DNA of 64,000 nucleotides, from contig NZ_CP115463.1 of the NCBI RefSeq assembly GCF_027912495.1, positions 3,980,501-4,044,500 of the forward strand. Direction: 5' to 3'. The first letter of the stretch is position 1, and each line of letters begins with the position of its first letter. Made by a program: the position numbers and the translations under genes. Below the pieces are notes generated by a model. That model was not told the DNA's origin. It ran no database searches and was given only the letters and a program-made list of their open reading frames with translations. Source of the DNA: Caulobacter sp. NIBR1757. GTDB taxonomy: Bacteria; Pseudomonadota; Alphaproteobacteria; Caulobacterales; Caulobacteraceae. Below are positions 31,744 to 40,917 of this stretch, in pieces.

Positions 31744-31969
31744 TCCTCCTCCGGCGCGCAGCGACGGGGGAGGGGGACCGCCGCCGCGACTTAGCGGCGG
31801 TGGTGGAGGGGGCAGCGCCGGCTTGTCAGGATGAAGTGCGTTCTGGCGCGGCTTCAACAGCTGCGTTCAGGGTCAACCCCAACCGCCGGCGCTGCCCCCT
31901 CCACCACCGGCCCTGAGTCGGGCCGGCGGTCCCCCTCCCCCGTCGCGCCTATGGCGCGCCGAAGGAGGA
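31744..31969. repeat. Long imperfect inverted repeat, family A, copy 2, covering the 3' end of lpxK
   Basis: Ends TCCTCCTCCGG and a GAAGGAGGA-type inverse, with GGGGGAGGGGGACCGCC and GGTGGAGGGGGCAGCGCCGGC inside, closely match copy 1 at 2642-2862. The right half from 31854 to 31969 is read as the last ~36 codons and stop of lpxK on the minus strand. No gene occurs in the left half. Confidence 0.88.
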
Positions 31970-32951
31970 TCTTCACCGCCGCCTCGTCCTCGAACCGCGC
32001 CCGCACCGGCCAGTAGTCGACCTTGCGCCGCCAGGGGCCGGGCAGCCGGACCCAGTCCTTCTCGGTGGTCAGCAGGGTCCCGCCCAGTTCGGCGGCCCGC
32101 TGCTCAAGGAAATGCAGCGTCTCCTCGCGGTACTCGCCGTGATCGGGGAAGGGCGCGAAGTCCTTCAGCACCACCCCGGCCGCAACCAGCGAGCGCTCGA
32201 ACTTCCAGGGCTTGCCGATGCCGGCGAAGGCCACCACAGGATGGGCCGGCGGCGGGCCGGAGGGCTCCAGCCGGGCGACCAGCACGGGCTTGCCCTTGAA
32301 CAGCGCCAGCAGCTCGGGATCAGGTTCAGCGAGATCGGCCGGCATCAGCAGGACCACCGCATCGGCGCGGGCCAGCCCGACCTTCAGCGGCTCGCGCATC
32401 GGTCCGGCCGGGAACACCGCCCCGTCGCCGAACGGCCATTCATTGTTACGCGTCTCGCCATCGACGACGACCAGCGACAGGGCCTTCTTCAGCGAGGGGT
32501 TCTGGTGGCCGTCGTCCATGACCACGGCCTGGGCCCCGGCCTCTTTCGCCGCCGCCGCCCCGGCCGGCCGGTCGCGGCTGACCCAGAACGGTCCGTCGGC
32601 CGCCAGCATCAGCGGCTCGTCGCCGACCTGCTCGGTGCCGTGGATGGCCTGATCAACCTTCAGCGGCCCCGGCTCATTGCCGCCGTAGCCGCGCGACAGG
32701 CCATGCGCCGCCACCCCGTCCTCGCGCAGCATGCGCAGCAGCTCGCGCACCACCGGCGTCTTGCCGACCCCGCCGGCCGTGAGGTTGCCGACGCAGATCA
32801 CCGGCAGGCCGGCGTCCACCGGCCGGGCGTTGTCGATCTTGTACCTGGTCACCGCCGCCCAGACCCAGCTGAGCGGGGTCAGCACCATGCGGGTGACGAC
32901 ACCGGGCGGGTTGTGGCGAACGTACCACCAGCGGGGGGTCGAGAGCTTCAT
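31854..32951 (-). CDS. lpxK: Tetraacyldisaccharide 4'-kinase LpxK, 3' end derived from a repeat
   Basis: LpxK phosphorylates the lipid A disaccharide at the 4' position at the inner membrane. The 365-aa product has an N-terminal amphipathic start (MKLSTPRWWYVR), the P-loop NLTAGGVGKTPV (about 55-66), and the family motif DDGHQNPSL with the catalytic Asp. The body ends near AAVKILLRRA; the last ~36 residues (from about IGATGEGDRR) are encoded by the family A repeat and are foreign to the family. It overlaps waaA by 4 nt. The tail is not likely needed for activity. Confidence 0.95.
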   Translation of the reverse strand: MKLSTPRWWYVRHNPPGVVTRMVLTPLSWVWAAVTRYKIDNARPVDAGLPVICVGNLTAGGVGKTPVVRELLRMLREDGVAAHGLSRGYGGNEPGPLKVDQAIHGTEQVGDEPLMLAADGPFWVSRDRPAGAAAAKEAGAQAVVMDDGHQNPSLKKALSLVVVDGETRNNEWPFGDGAVFPAGPMREPLKVGLARADAVVLLMPADLAEPDPELLALFKGKPVLVARLEPSGPPPAHPVVAFAGIGKPWKFERSLVAAGVVLKDFAPFPDHGEYREETLHFLEQRAAELGGTLLTTEKDWVRLPGPWRRKVDYWPVRARFEDEAAVKILLRRAIGATGEGDRRPDSGPVVEGAAPAVGVDPERSC

Positions 32952-34219
32952 GGCAGCAGGGCCTCCAGCCGGGCCCAGGCGGTATCGAGTTGCGCCGACT
33001 GGTCCTGCGCAAAGGCCTGGCCCCGGGCGCCCAGCGCCCTGGCGGCGTCGGGCGCGGCCAGCAGTCCGGCCAGGGCCATCGACAGATCGCCCGGCGTCTC
33101 GACAATCATCGCCCCGCGCTCGCCCTCGACCATGGCCTCGTAGACCTCGGCTGAATTGAACACCTGCGGCCCGCTGATCACCGGCGCGCCGAGCCGGGCC
33201 GGCTCCATCGGGTTGTGACCGCCGACACCCGGCACAAAGCTGCCGCCCATGACCACCACGTCGGCCAGGCGGAAGAACAGGCCCATCTCGCCGAGCGTGT
33301 CGGCGAGATAGATCCGGGTCTGGCGGGTCAGCTTGTCGCCGCGCGAGCGCACCGCCACCGGACCGTGCCCCGTGCCGACGTCGGTCAGCACATCGGCCAG
33401 CCGCTCCGGGTGGCGCGGGGCGATGATCACCAGGGCGTCCGGCGCCTCGTTGCGGATGGCGGTCAGCATCGGGGTGACGATGATCGCCTCCTCGCCCGCA
33501 TGGGTGCTGGCCGCCAGCACCACGGGCCGTTTGCCGATGGCCTTTCTGAGGGCGGCCAGTTCGGCCTCGTCGGCGGGCAGCGGCTCGCCGGCCAGCTTGA
33601 GGTTCAGCCGGCCGTCGGTCTCGACCCCGAAGAACCGCAGCCGCTCGGCCGACAGCTCGTCCTGCGGCAAGACCAGATCGAAGGCGGCCAGCACCTGGCG
33701 GATGCCCTTGCTCATCCGCGCCCAGCCCTTGGCCGTCTTGTGGGTGATGCGGGCCGAGATCAGGGCCAGCTTGGCGCCGCGCTGCTTGGCGCCGAGGATC
33801 AGGTTGGGCCAGATCTCGCTCTCGACGAGGATGACGAGGTCCGGCAGCCAGTGATCGAGAAAACGCCGCGCCGAGGCGGGGGTGTCGAGCGGCGCATACT
33901 GGTGGATCGCCCCGGCCGGCAGCCGTTTGGCCAGCAGGGCGGCGGCGGTGACGGTGCCACAGGTGACCAGCAGGGTGAGGTCCGGCCTTGCTTGGGCCAG
34001 CCGCTCGATCAGCGGCAGCACCGCCTGGCTCTCGCCGACGCTGATGGCGTGGATCCAGACCAGGCCGTCCTCAGGGCGCGCCACGGAGGCATGGCCGAGC
34101 CGCTCCTGCACCCGCGCGGCGTCTTCCTTGCCCTTGGCCGCCCGCGAACTCAGCAGGCCCGGCGCGAACGGCTGCAGCACCGCCATGGCCGCCCGGTAGA
34201 GGCGCAGGGAGAGCGTCAC
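32948..34219 (-). CDS. waaA: 3-deoxy-D-manno-octulosonic acid transferase WaaA
   Basis: WaaA (KdtA, GT30) adds Kdo to lipid A precursor at the inner membrane. The 423-aa protein has a membrane-associated N-terminus, the acceptor-side motif WIHAISVGESQAV and the donor-side region VVMGGSFVPGVGGHNPMEPA. It starts at GTG 34219, immediately after the TAG of the CDF transporter gene. The order CDF transporter, waaA, lpxK, all coupled, is consistent with a lipid A/envelope operon. Confidence 0.96.
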   Translation of the reverse strand: MTLSLRLYRAAMAVLQPFAPGLLSSRAAKGKEDAARVQERLGHASVARPEDGLVWIHAISVGESQAVLPLIERLAQARPDLTLLVTCGTVTAAALLAKRLPAGAIHQYAPLDTPASARRFLDHWLPDLVILVESEIWPNLILGAKQRGAKLALISARITHKTAKGWARMSKGIRQVLAAFDLVLPQDELSAERLRFFGVETDGRLNLKLAGEPLPADEAELAALRKAIGKRPVVLAASTHAGEEAIIVTPMLTAIRNEAPDALVIIAPRHPERLADVLTDVGTGHGPVAVRSRGDKLTRQTRIYLADTLGEMGLFFRLADVVVMGGSFVPGVGGHNPMEPARLGAPVISGPQVFNSAEVYEAMVEGERGAMIVETPGDLSMALAGLLAAPDAARALGARGQAFAQDQSAQLDTAWARLEALLP

Positions 34220-35188
34220 CTACTGGCCGCCGTGAGCGTGGGCCAGCCGGCAGGGACCGCGATGGCCGGTCTCCAGCTGCAGGGTCGCGTGGCCGATGCC
34301 GAACTCGTGGACCAGGTCGTGGCACAGCTCGTCGAGGAACTGGTCGGGGTCGGTGTTGTCGGGGCGGGTCAGGTGGGCGGTCAGGGCCGTCTCGCTGGTG
34401 CTCATCGCCCAGATGTGCAGGTCGTGCACCTCGGTGACGCCGGGCCGGCCGGCCAGCCAGGCCTTGACCTTGTCCGGGTCGATGCCGCGCGGGGCGGCGT
34501 CGAGGGCCAGGTCGAGGCTGTCGCGCAGCAGGCCCCAGGTGCCGGCCACGATAACGGCGGCGATGACCAGGCTGATCATAGGGTCGATCCAGCGCCACTC
34601 CGGCTGCATCCACAGGATGATGGCCGCGAACACCACGCCCAGCGACACCGCCGCATCGGCGGCCATGTGCAGGAAGGCGCCCTTGACGTTGAGGTCCTCC
34701 TGGCCGCGCATGAACATCAGGGCCGTGGCGGTGTTGATGACCACTCCGATCGCCGCGACGACGATGACAGGCCCGGGCGGAATGTCCTGCGGCGAGCCGA
34801 AGCGGCGGATCGCCTCCCAGGTGATGCCGCCGACGGCCAGCAACAGCAGGCCGGCGTTGCCCAGCGAGGCCAGGATGGTGCTCTTGCCCAGCCCATAGGT
34901 CCGCCGCCCGGCCGGCGCCCGACGAGCGATGACCACCGCGCCCCAGGCCATCAGCAGGCCCAGCACATCCGACAGATTGTGACCGGCGTCGGCCAGCAGG
35001 GCCAGGGAGCCGGTGAACAGACCGGCCCCGGCCTCGGCGACCACGAAGGCGATGTTCAGCCCGGCGCCGATGGCGAAGGCGCGGCCGAAGTCCTTGGGCG
35101 CATGGCTGTGGCCGCCGGGACCATGGTGATGGTCCTTGTGACCGCCGTGATGGTGGTCGTGGCCATGATGATCATGCGTATGGGACAT
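34220..35188 (-). CDS. Cation diffusion facilitator (Zn/Co/Cd efflux)
   Basis: This is a CDF-family transporter, exporting divalent metal in exchange for protons. From ATG 35188 it is 322 aa. Residues 2-35 are extremely His-rich (HTHDHHGHDHHH), a metal-binding N-terminus. Six membrane segments follow, with the transport-site motifs HNLSD in TM2 and HMAADAAVSLG in TM5, and a C-terminal cytoplasmic domain (GIDPDKVKAWL ... HDLHIWAMSTSETALTAHL). It is closest in form to DmeF/CzcD-type proteins. The stop touches the waaA start. Confidence 0.93.
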   Translation of the reverse strand: MSHTHDHHGHDHHHGGHKDHHHGPGGHSHAPKDFGRAFAIGAGLNIAFVVAEAGAGLFTGSLALLADAGHNLSDVLGLLMAWGAVVIARRAPAGRRTYGLGKSTILASLGNAGLLLLAVGGITWEAIRRFGSPQDIPPGPVIVVAAIGVVINTATALMFMRGQEDLNVKGAFLHMAADAAVSLGVVFAAIILWMQPEWRWIDPMISLVIAAVIVAGTWGLLRDSLDLALDAAPRGIDPDKVKAWLAGRPGVTEVHDLHIWAMSTSETALTAHLTRPDNTDPDQFLDELCHDLVHEFGIGHATLQLETGHRGPCRLAHAHGGQ

Positions 35189-35333
35189 TGGCCTTGGGAT
35201 AGCCCCCACGCTCCGGCCAAGGAAGACGTTATTGAATACGCCCGCCGGGCCCCGAGCCCCGGCTGTTCAGCGGCGAGTCGATCTCGCGCTCAATGCCCTT
35301 GATTTTGACCTATTTTTGGGACATATTACCGGC

Positions 35334-35756
35334 ATGTCTACTCGCAAGAAAATGCCCGCCCATGGCTATCCCGGCGTCGCCGAGGCGGGCGCGCGGTTTC
35401 AAGCCGCCCCGTTCGGCGGACTGCTGGGCGCCGACGGCGTCGATGTCGAGCGCACGGCGGAGGTGTTCAACATGACCAAGGGCCAACTGGCCGAGACCGT
35501 CGGCCTTGCCGCCGACACCCTGCAGAAGGCGGCCCGCCGCAACGCCCCCAAGACCCAGGCCCGGGTCACCGAACTGATCGAGATCATCACCCGGCTCGAG
35601 GCCTGGGCCGGCGGACGCACCCAGGCCATGGCCTGGTACCGGGCCCAGCCGATCGCGGCGCTCGACGGCCGTACCGCCGAGGCGCTGGTCAAGTCGGGCA
35701 AGGCCGGGCTGGTGCGGGACTATCTCGACCATCTGGCCTTGGGCGGCTTCGCCTGA
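35334..35756 (+). CDS. Xre/MbcA/ParS-type antitoxin
   Basis: The 140-aa product is the antitoxin of an Xre-RES toxin-antitoxin pair. It has an N-terminal helical part with a DNA-binding-like segment (VFNMTKGQLAETVGLAADTLQKAAR, quoted only in part here as FNMTKGQLAETVGL) and a C-terminal DUF2384-type toxin-binding domain (MAWYRAQPIAALDGRTAEALVKSG). ATG 35334 is chosen because the preceding 100 bp are AT-richer and promoter-like. The toxin gene follows after 10 bp. Such antitoxins repress their own promoter. Confidence 0.88.
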   Translation: MSTRKKMPAHGYPGVAEAGARFQAAPFGGLLGADGVDVERTAEVFNMTKGQLAETVGLAADTLQKAARRNAPKTQARVTELIEIITRLEAWAGGRTQAMAWYRAQPIAALDGRTAEALVKSGKAGLVRDYLDHLALGGFA

Positions 35757-35766
35757 GATTTCGCCC

Positions 35767-36249
35767 ATGAGGTTTCGGGGGACAGCCTACCGCGCGCACG
35801 ATCCGCGCTGGTCGTTCAGCCCGCTGTCGGGCGATGGCGCGGCGATCCACGGCGGGCGGTTCAATCCGAAGGGAATGCCGGCGCTGTATCTCGGTCTCGC
35901 CCCGATGACGGCGATCAAGGAGGCCAGCCAGGGCCTGGCCCTGAAGATCGAACCGCTGGTGCTGTGCAGCTACGACGTCGATTGCGAGAACATCGTCGAT
36001 CTGACCACGGCGGCGGGTCTGAAGGCGGCCGGCGTCGCCGGGAGCGATCTGGCCTGTGGCTGGATGCTGCTGGCCCATGAAGGCAGGACACCGCAAACCT
36101 GGGCCATGGCAACCCGTCTGATCGCCGACGGGGTCATCGGGGTCATCGCGCCCAGCTTCGCGCCGGGGTCCACGGCGGACGACCGCAATCTGGTGCTCTG
36201 GCGGTGGGGGCAGGACAAGCCTTGCCGGATCACCGTGCACGATCCGTAA
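35767..36249 (+). CDS. RES-domain toxin (NAD+-degrading)
   Basis: The 160-aa product is a RES-domain protein. The conserved Arg, Glu and Ser of the NAD-binding pocket are in FRGTAYRAHDPRW, GGRFNPKGMPALYL and TAIKEASQG. Characterised RES toxins of this type degrade NAD+ (MbcT, Res) or ADP-ribosylate targets (ParT), and are neutralised by the cognate antitoxin. It lies 10 bp after the antitoxin and ends 32 bp from sdaA on the other strand. The pair looks intact. Confidence 0.9.
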   Translation: MRFRGTAYRAHDPRWSFSPLSGDGAAIHGGRFNPKGMPALYLGLAPMTAIKEASQGLALKIEPLVLCSYDVDCENIVDLTTAAGLKAAGVAGSDLACGWMLLAHEGRTPQTWAMATRLIADGVIGVIAPSFAPGSTADDRNLVLWRWGQDKPCRITVHDP

Positions 36250-36281
36250 GGCCGATTGCCGAAGAACCAGCTGTCCTGGTC

Positions 36282-37667
<1,386 letters not shown>

Positions 37668-37677
37668 CGCCGCGTCC

Positions 37678-39330
37678 CTACTTTCGCTCAGCCTTCGTCG
37701 CGTCGCGGGTGGCCTTGAACTCCGAGCCTTCGCCCCATTCGGGCCAGGTGCGACTGTTGGCGAGGTCGGAACCCAGGTCATGCAACAGGGTCAGGTCGGC
37801 GACCATGCCGTCCATCCGCCAGTCGGCCGACCATTCGTCCGCCGGCTGATGATACTTGTCCTTGGTGTAGGCCTCGGCCCAGGCCATGGCCTCGCCCGGC
37901 TTGCCGCCGATGACGTCGATGCCCGATCCAAACGAGATGGCCGGCACGCCGCGCTTGGCGAAGGGGAAGTGGTCGGAGCGATAGAAGTGGCCAGCCTCCG
38001 GGGTCGGATCGGGGGTGAACACCCGGCCCTCGGCCTTGCCCTTGGCGATCAGCAGGTCGAGCAGGTCCTGTTTCGCATCGCCCGAGACGTTGAAGTCGCG
38101 CGTCGGGCCGAGCGGGCTGAGCGCATCGGTGTTGAACACCGCCACCGTCTTGCCGAGCGGATAGACCGGGTTGGCGGCGTAGTATTCCGAGCCCAGCAGG
38201 CCCTTTTCCTCGGCCGTCACGGTCAGGAAGACGATCGAGCGGTCCGGGCGCGGACCTGATGCGAAGGCGCGGCCCATCTCGATGACGGCGGCGGTGCCGG
38301 TCGCGTTGTCGACGGCGCCGTTGTAGATGCTGTCGCCCTTGGCGTCGGGACGGCCGATGCCGAGATGGTCCCAGTGGCCCGAGTAGATGACGTATTCGTC
38401 CGGGTGCGTCTTGCCAGGCAGCAGGCCGACCACGTTCTTGGAAACGATGACCTCCGGCTTGACCTTGAAGTCGGTGGAGAAGGTGGCGCCCTTGAGCTCG
38501 ACGGGCTGGAAGTCGCGGCTCTGGGCCTTCTTCTTTTCGGCTTCGAAGTCGAGGCCGGCGTCAGCGAACAGCTTCACGGCGACGTCGCGGGTGATCCAGC
38601 TTTCGACGGCGGTGTGGGCCTTGGTCGCGTCCTTCCGGACGATGTCGAACATGGTGTTGGTGTTGGAATTCTTGACCGTCGCCCAGCCGTAGGAGGCCGG
38701 GCCTGTCTCGTGAACGATCAGAACGCCGGCGGCGCCGAGCCGGGCCGCTTCCTCGTACTTGTAGGTCCAGCGGCCGTAGTAGGTCATCGCCTTGCCGCCG
38801 AAATCCCCCTGGCCAGTCTCGAAGTCGGCGTCGTTGATCAGCACGACAATGATCTTGCCTTTGACGTCCAGGCCCTTGAAGTCGTCCCAGTTCCGCTCCG
38901 GAGCCTTGACGCCATAGCCGGCCCAGACGATCGGCGTGTCCTTCAGCGACACCGCCTTCTGGCCGGTCATGCTGGCGCGGATGGCGATGTCGTCGCCCTG
39001 GACCAGGGGAACGGCCTTGCCGCCGACGGTGAAGCTGGCGGCCACAGCGCCGTCGATGTCGAAGCGGCCGAGCGGCACGTCCTGGGTCCAGGCCCGCTTG
39101 CCGTCCTTGCCCTTGTCGCCGCCGGGCTGCAGGCCGGCCTTGGCGTACTGTTCGGCGATGTAGGCGACGGTCTTGGTCTCGCCGGCCGTGGCCGGTCCGC
39201 GGCCCTCGAAGCTGTCGTCCGAGAGAACCTTCACATGTTCGGTCAGGCGGGCCTGGTCGAACAGGGGATCGGCCGCGAAGGCCGTCATGGGCAGGATGGC
39301 GATGGCCGTGGCCAGAAGCAGGGACTTCAT
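37678..39330 (-). CDS. Secreted M28 zinc peptidase
   Basis: The 550-aa protein has a signal peptide (1-19, ending AFAA), a PA-type insertion domain (about 130-260), and the M28 catalytic core. Zinc ligands and base are in YSGHWDHLG, VDNATGTAAV, TAEEKGLLG, FNTDAL and SDHFPFA. It is probably a periplasmic aminopeptidase that feeds amino acids, including serine for SdaA, which lies immediately downstream. Start ATG 39330. Confidence 0.93.
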   Translation of the reverse strand: MKSLLLATAIAILPMTAFAADPLFDQARLTEHVKVLSDDSFEGRGPATAGETKTVAYIAEQYAKAGLQPGGDKGKDGKRAWTQDVPLGRFDIDGAVAASFTVGGKAVPLVQGDDIAIRASMTGQKAVSLKDTPIVWAGYGVKAPERNWDDFKGLDVKGKIIVVLINDADFETGQGDFGGKAMTYYGRWTYKYEEAARLGAAGVLIVHETGPASYGWATVKNSNTNTMFDIVRKDATKAHTAVESWITRDVAVKLFADAGLDFEAEKKKAQSRDFQPVELKGATFSTDFKVKPEVIVSKNVVGLLPGKTHPDEYVIYSGHWDHLGIGRPDAKGDSIYNGAVDNATGTAAVIEMGRAFASGPRPDRSIVFLTVTAEEKGLLGSEYYAANPVYPLGKTVAVFNTDALSPLGPTRDFNVSGDAKQDLLDLLIAKGKAEGRVFTPDPTPEAGHFYRSDHFPFAKRGVPAISFGSGIDVIGGKPGEAMAWAEAYTKDKYHQPADEWSADWRMDGMVADLTLLHDLGSDLANSRTWPEWGEGSEFKATRDATKAERK

Positions 39331-39450
39331 CGACGCAGGACTCCGGGAAATCGAATTGGCGCGGAACCTACCGTTGGGAGAGCCGGGCCGCCAGTGGCGG
39401 AATTGGCGGAAGAGTCAAACGGCGTTCGGTGACTTGGCACACTAACGATT

Positions 39451-39620
39451 CCTTCTCCCGCTTGTCGGGAGAAGGTGGCCCCCGAAGGGGGTCGGATGAG
39501 GGCAGCGCTGGCCGTTCCGGATAGCTCCTGCGTCAGCCTCACCAAGGATAGTCGTCATAGGCCGGCGCTGCCCTCATCCGACCGCTTCGCGGCCACCTTC
39601 TCCCGACAAGCGGGAGAAGG
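39451..39620. repeat. Long imperfect inverted repeat, family B (complete)
   Basis: CCTTCTCCCGCTTGTCGGGA is found at the left end and its complement TCCCGACAAGCGGGAGAAGG at the right end, each also folding by itself. Inner arms read GTGGCC...GGGTCGGATGAGGGCAGCGC and its inverse. It fills most of the 304-bp gap between the divergent M28 and serine-hydrolase genes; the remainder holds no gene. Solitary units of this family are at 5394 and 23724. Confidence 0.9.
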
Positions 39621-39634
39621 GTCTAGGATGGGCC

Positions 39635-40678
39635 ATGCGTCGTCGCGAACTCATGTTTGGCCTGGGCTCCCTGCCCGCCCTTGGTTTGAGCAAACCGCTT
39701 AGGCAGCCCGACACGCTCCACGCCGTCTGGCAGGCCGCATCACATGATCCTCGCCAAGGCCGCACAGACGCCCTGCTGGTCATCCAGCACGGCAAGACGC
39801 TGCTCGAGCGATACGGGCCGGACCACAGCGCCACGACCCGCCACGTCAGCTGGTCCGCCGCCAAGTCCGCGACCCACGCCCTGGTCGGCGCCGCCGTCCT
39901 GCACGACGGCCTCGACATAGACCGGCCCGTCTCCCTCCCGCCGGACGCCGGCGTCACCCTGCGCCACCTGCTGACCCTGACCGACGGCCTGCCGTGGAAC
40001 GAGGCGCGCCAGCCGGCCGCCATCGCCTCCGACGCCTCACGCCTGCTGTTCGGGTCCGGCCGGCTCGATGTCGCCAAATTCGCCGCCAGCCGGCCGGGCC
40101 AGCGCAAGCCGCCCGGAACGACGTGGAATTACTCAACCGGCGCCTATCATCTGATCGCCCGCGAGCTGACCGCCCGGCTGTTCCCCGGGTTGAGTGATCC
40201 GGCGCAGCTCCGCGCCGCCATGGCCGACTGGATGCGCCGGCGCCTGTTCGCCCCCGCCGGCATGCCCGGCGCCCTCTTCGAGTTCGACCCGCAGGGGACC
40301 TTCTATGCCGGCTCGCTGATGTGGGCGACGGCGCGGGACTACGCGGCCTTGGGGAGTCTCTACCTGGGCGACGGCCTGGCGAATGGCCGGCGAATCCTGC
40401 CTGAAGGTTGGACGCGATTCGCCCGTTCCCCGACCGTGGAACCGACCTACGGCGCCGGCTGGTGGCTCGAAGGGGCCCATGGACCGGCCGCCGGCCCGGC
40501 CCTGCTGGGTGGATCGCCCACCGACGCCTTCCACGCCAGGGGCCTGGATGGACAACTCATATTGGGTGTTCCGTCCCGGCGCCTAATTGTTGTGCGGCTG
40601 GGTTATACCCCGGATGGTGTGACCGGCTGGCCGGCCATCGGAGGTTGCCTGCGACGGATCATCACGCTCGTGTCATAG
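39635..40678 (+). CDS. Serine hydrolase (beta-lactamase class C/DD-peptidase-like)
   Basis: The 347-aa protein belongs to the beta-lactamase-related serine hydrolase family. The SxxK motif is in WSAAKSATHALVGAAV, the second motif appears as NYSTGAYHL (YST in place of the usual YSN), and the third region near the C-terminus reads HARGLDGQLI, where a KTG-like triad would be HAR-G. The N-terminus (RRRELMFGLGSLPALGLS) is twin-arginine-like. It may hydrolyse a peptidoglycan peptide or an ester. True beta-lactamase activity cannot be claimed. Confidence 0.85.
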   Translation: MRRRELMFGLGSLPALGLSKPLRQPDTLHAVWQAASHDPRQGRTDALLVIQHGKTLLERYGPDHSATTRHVSWSAAKSATHALVGAAVLHDGLDIDRPVSLPPDAGVTLRHLLTLTDGLPWNEARQPAAIASDASRLLFGSGRLDVAKFAASRPGQRKPPGTTWNYSTGAYHLIARELTARLFPGLSDPAQLRAAMADWMRRRLFAPAGMPGALFEFDPQGTFYAGSLMWATARDYAALGSLYLGDGLANGRRILPEGWTRFARSPTVEPTYGAGWWLEGAHGPAAGPALLGGSPTDAFHARGLDGQLILGVPSRRLIVVRLGYTPDGVTGWPAIGGCLRRIITLVS

Positions 40679-40815
40679 GCGAGATTTAATGTTCGTCAGG
40701 AACGCCCGGCCCTGTTGGGTTTGCGACGTTTGTGCGACCTTTCGTCAACAGCTTGTTAACGAAAAAGTCCGCCCTCACCCCTCCGACCCCGTTGACGAAG
40801 CATTAGCCTCCGTGG

Positions 40816-40861
40816 CCCCATATAGTGGGTTCGAGGGGCGCTTCGCCCACAAGATATGGGG
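40816..40861 (+). promoter_or_regulatory. Tandem NrdR boxes upstream of nrdA
   Basis: CCCCATATAGTGGG (40816-40829) and CCCACAAGATATGGGG (40846-40861) are similar palindromes; the second read in reverse is CCCCATATCTTGTGGG. Their centres are 31 bp apart, about three helical turns. This matches the paired, helix-phased boxes bound by the ATP/dATP-sensing repressor NrdR upstream of RNR genes, with an alphaproteobacterial core (CCCCATATAGTGGG). Confidence 0.85.
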
Positions 40862-40917
40862 TCTTCAGGCGGAGTTGGCTGTCTGAAGTGGCTGATAGTT
40901 TTACGGGTTTTGGGCAC

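Noticed and set aside
33215..35302. A 695-codon plus-strand frame over waaA and the CDF transporter
   Set aside because: It crosses two real, coupled genes and has no recognisable domain.
39635..40678. A true beta-lactamase
   Set aside because: The SxxK is present but the second and third motifs deviate, so only the broader serine-hydrolase family is supported.
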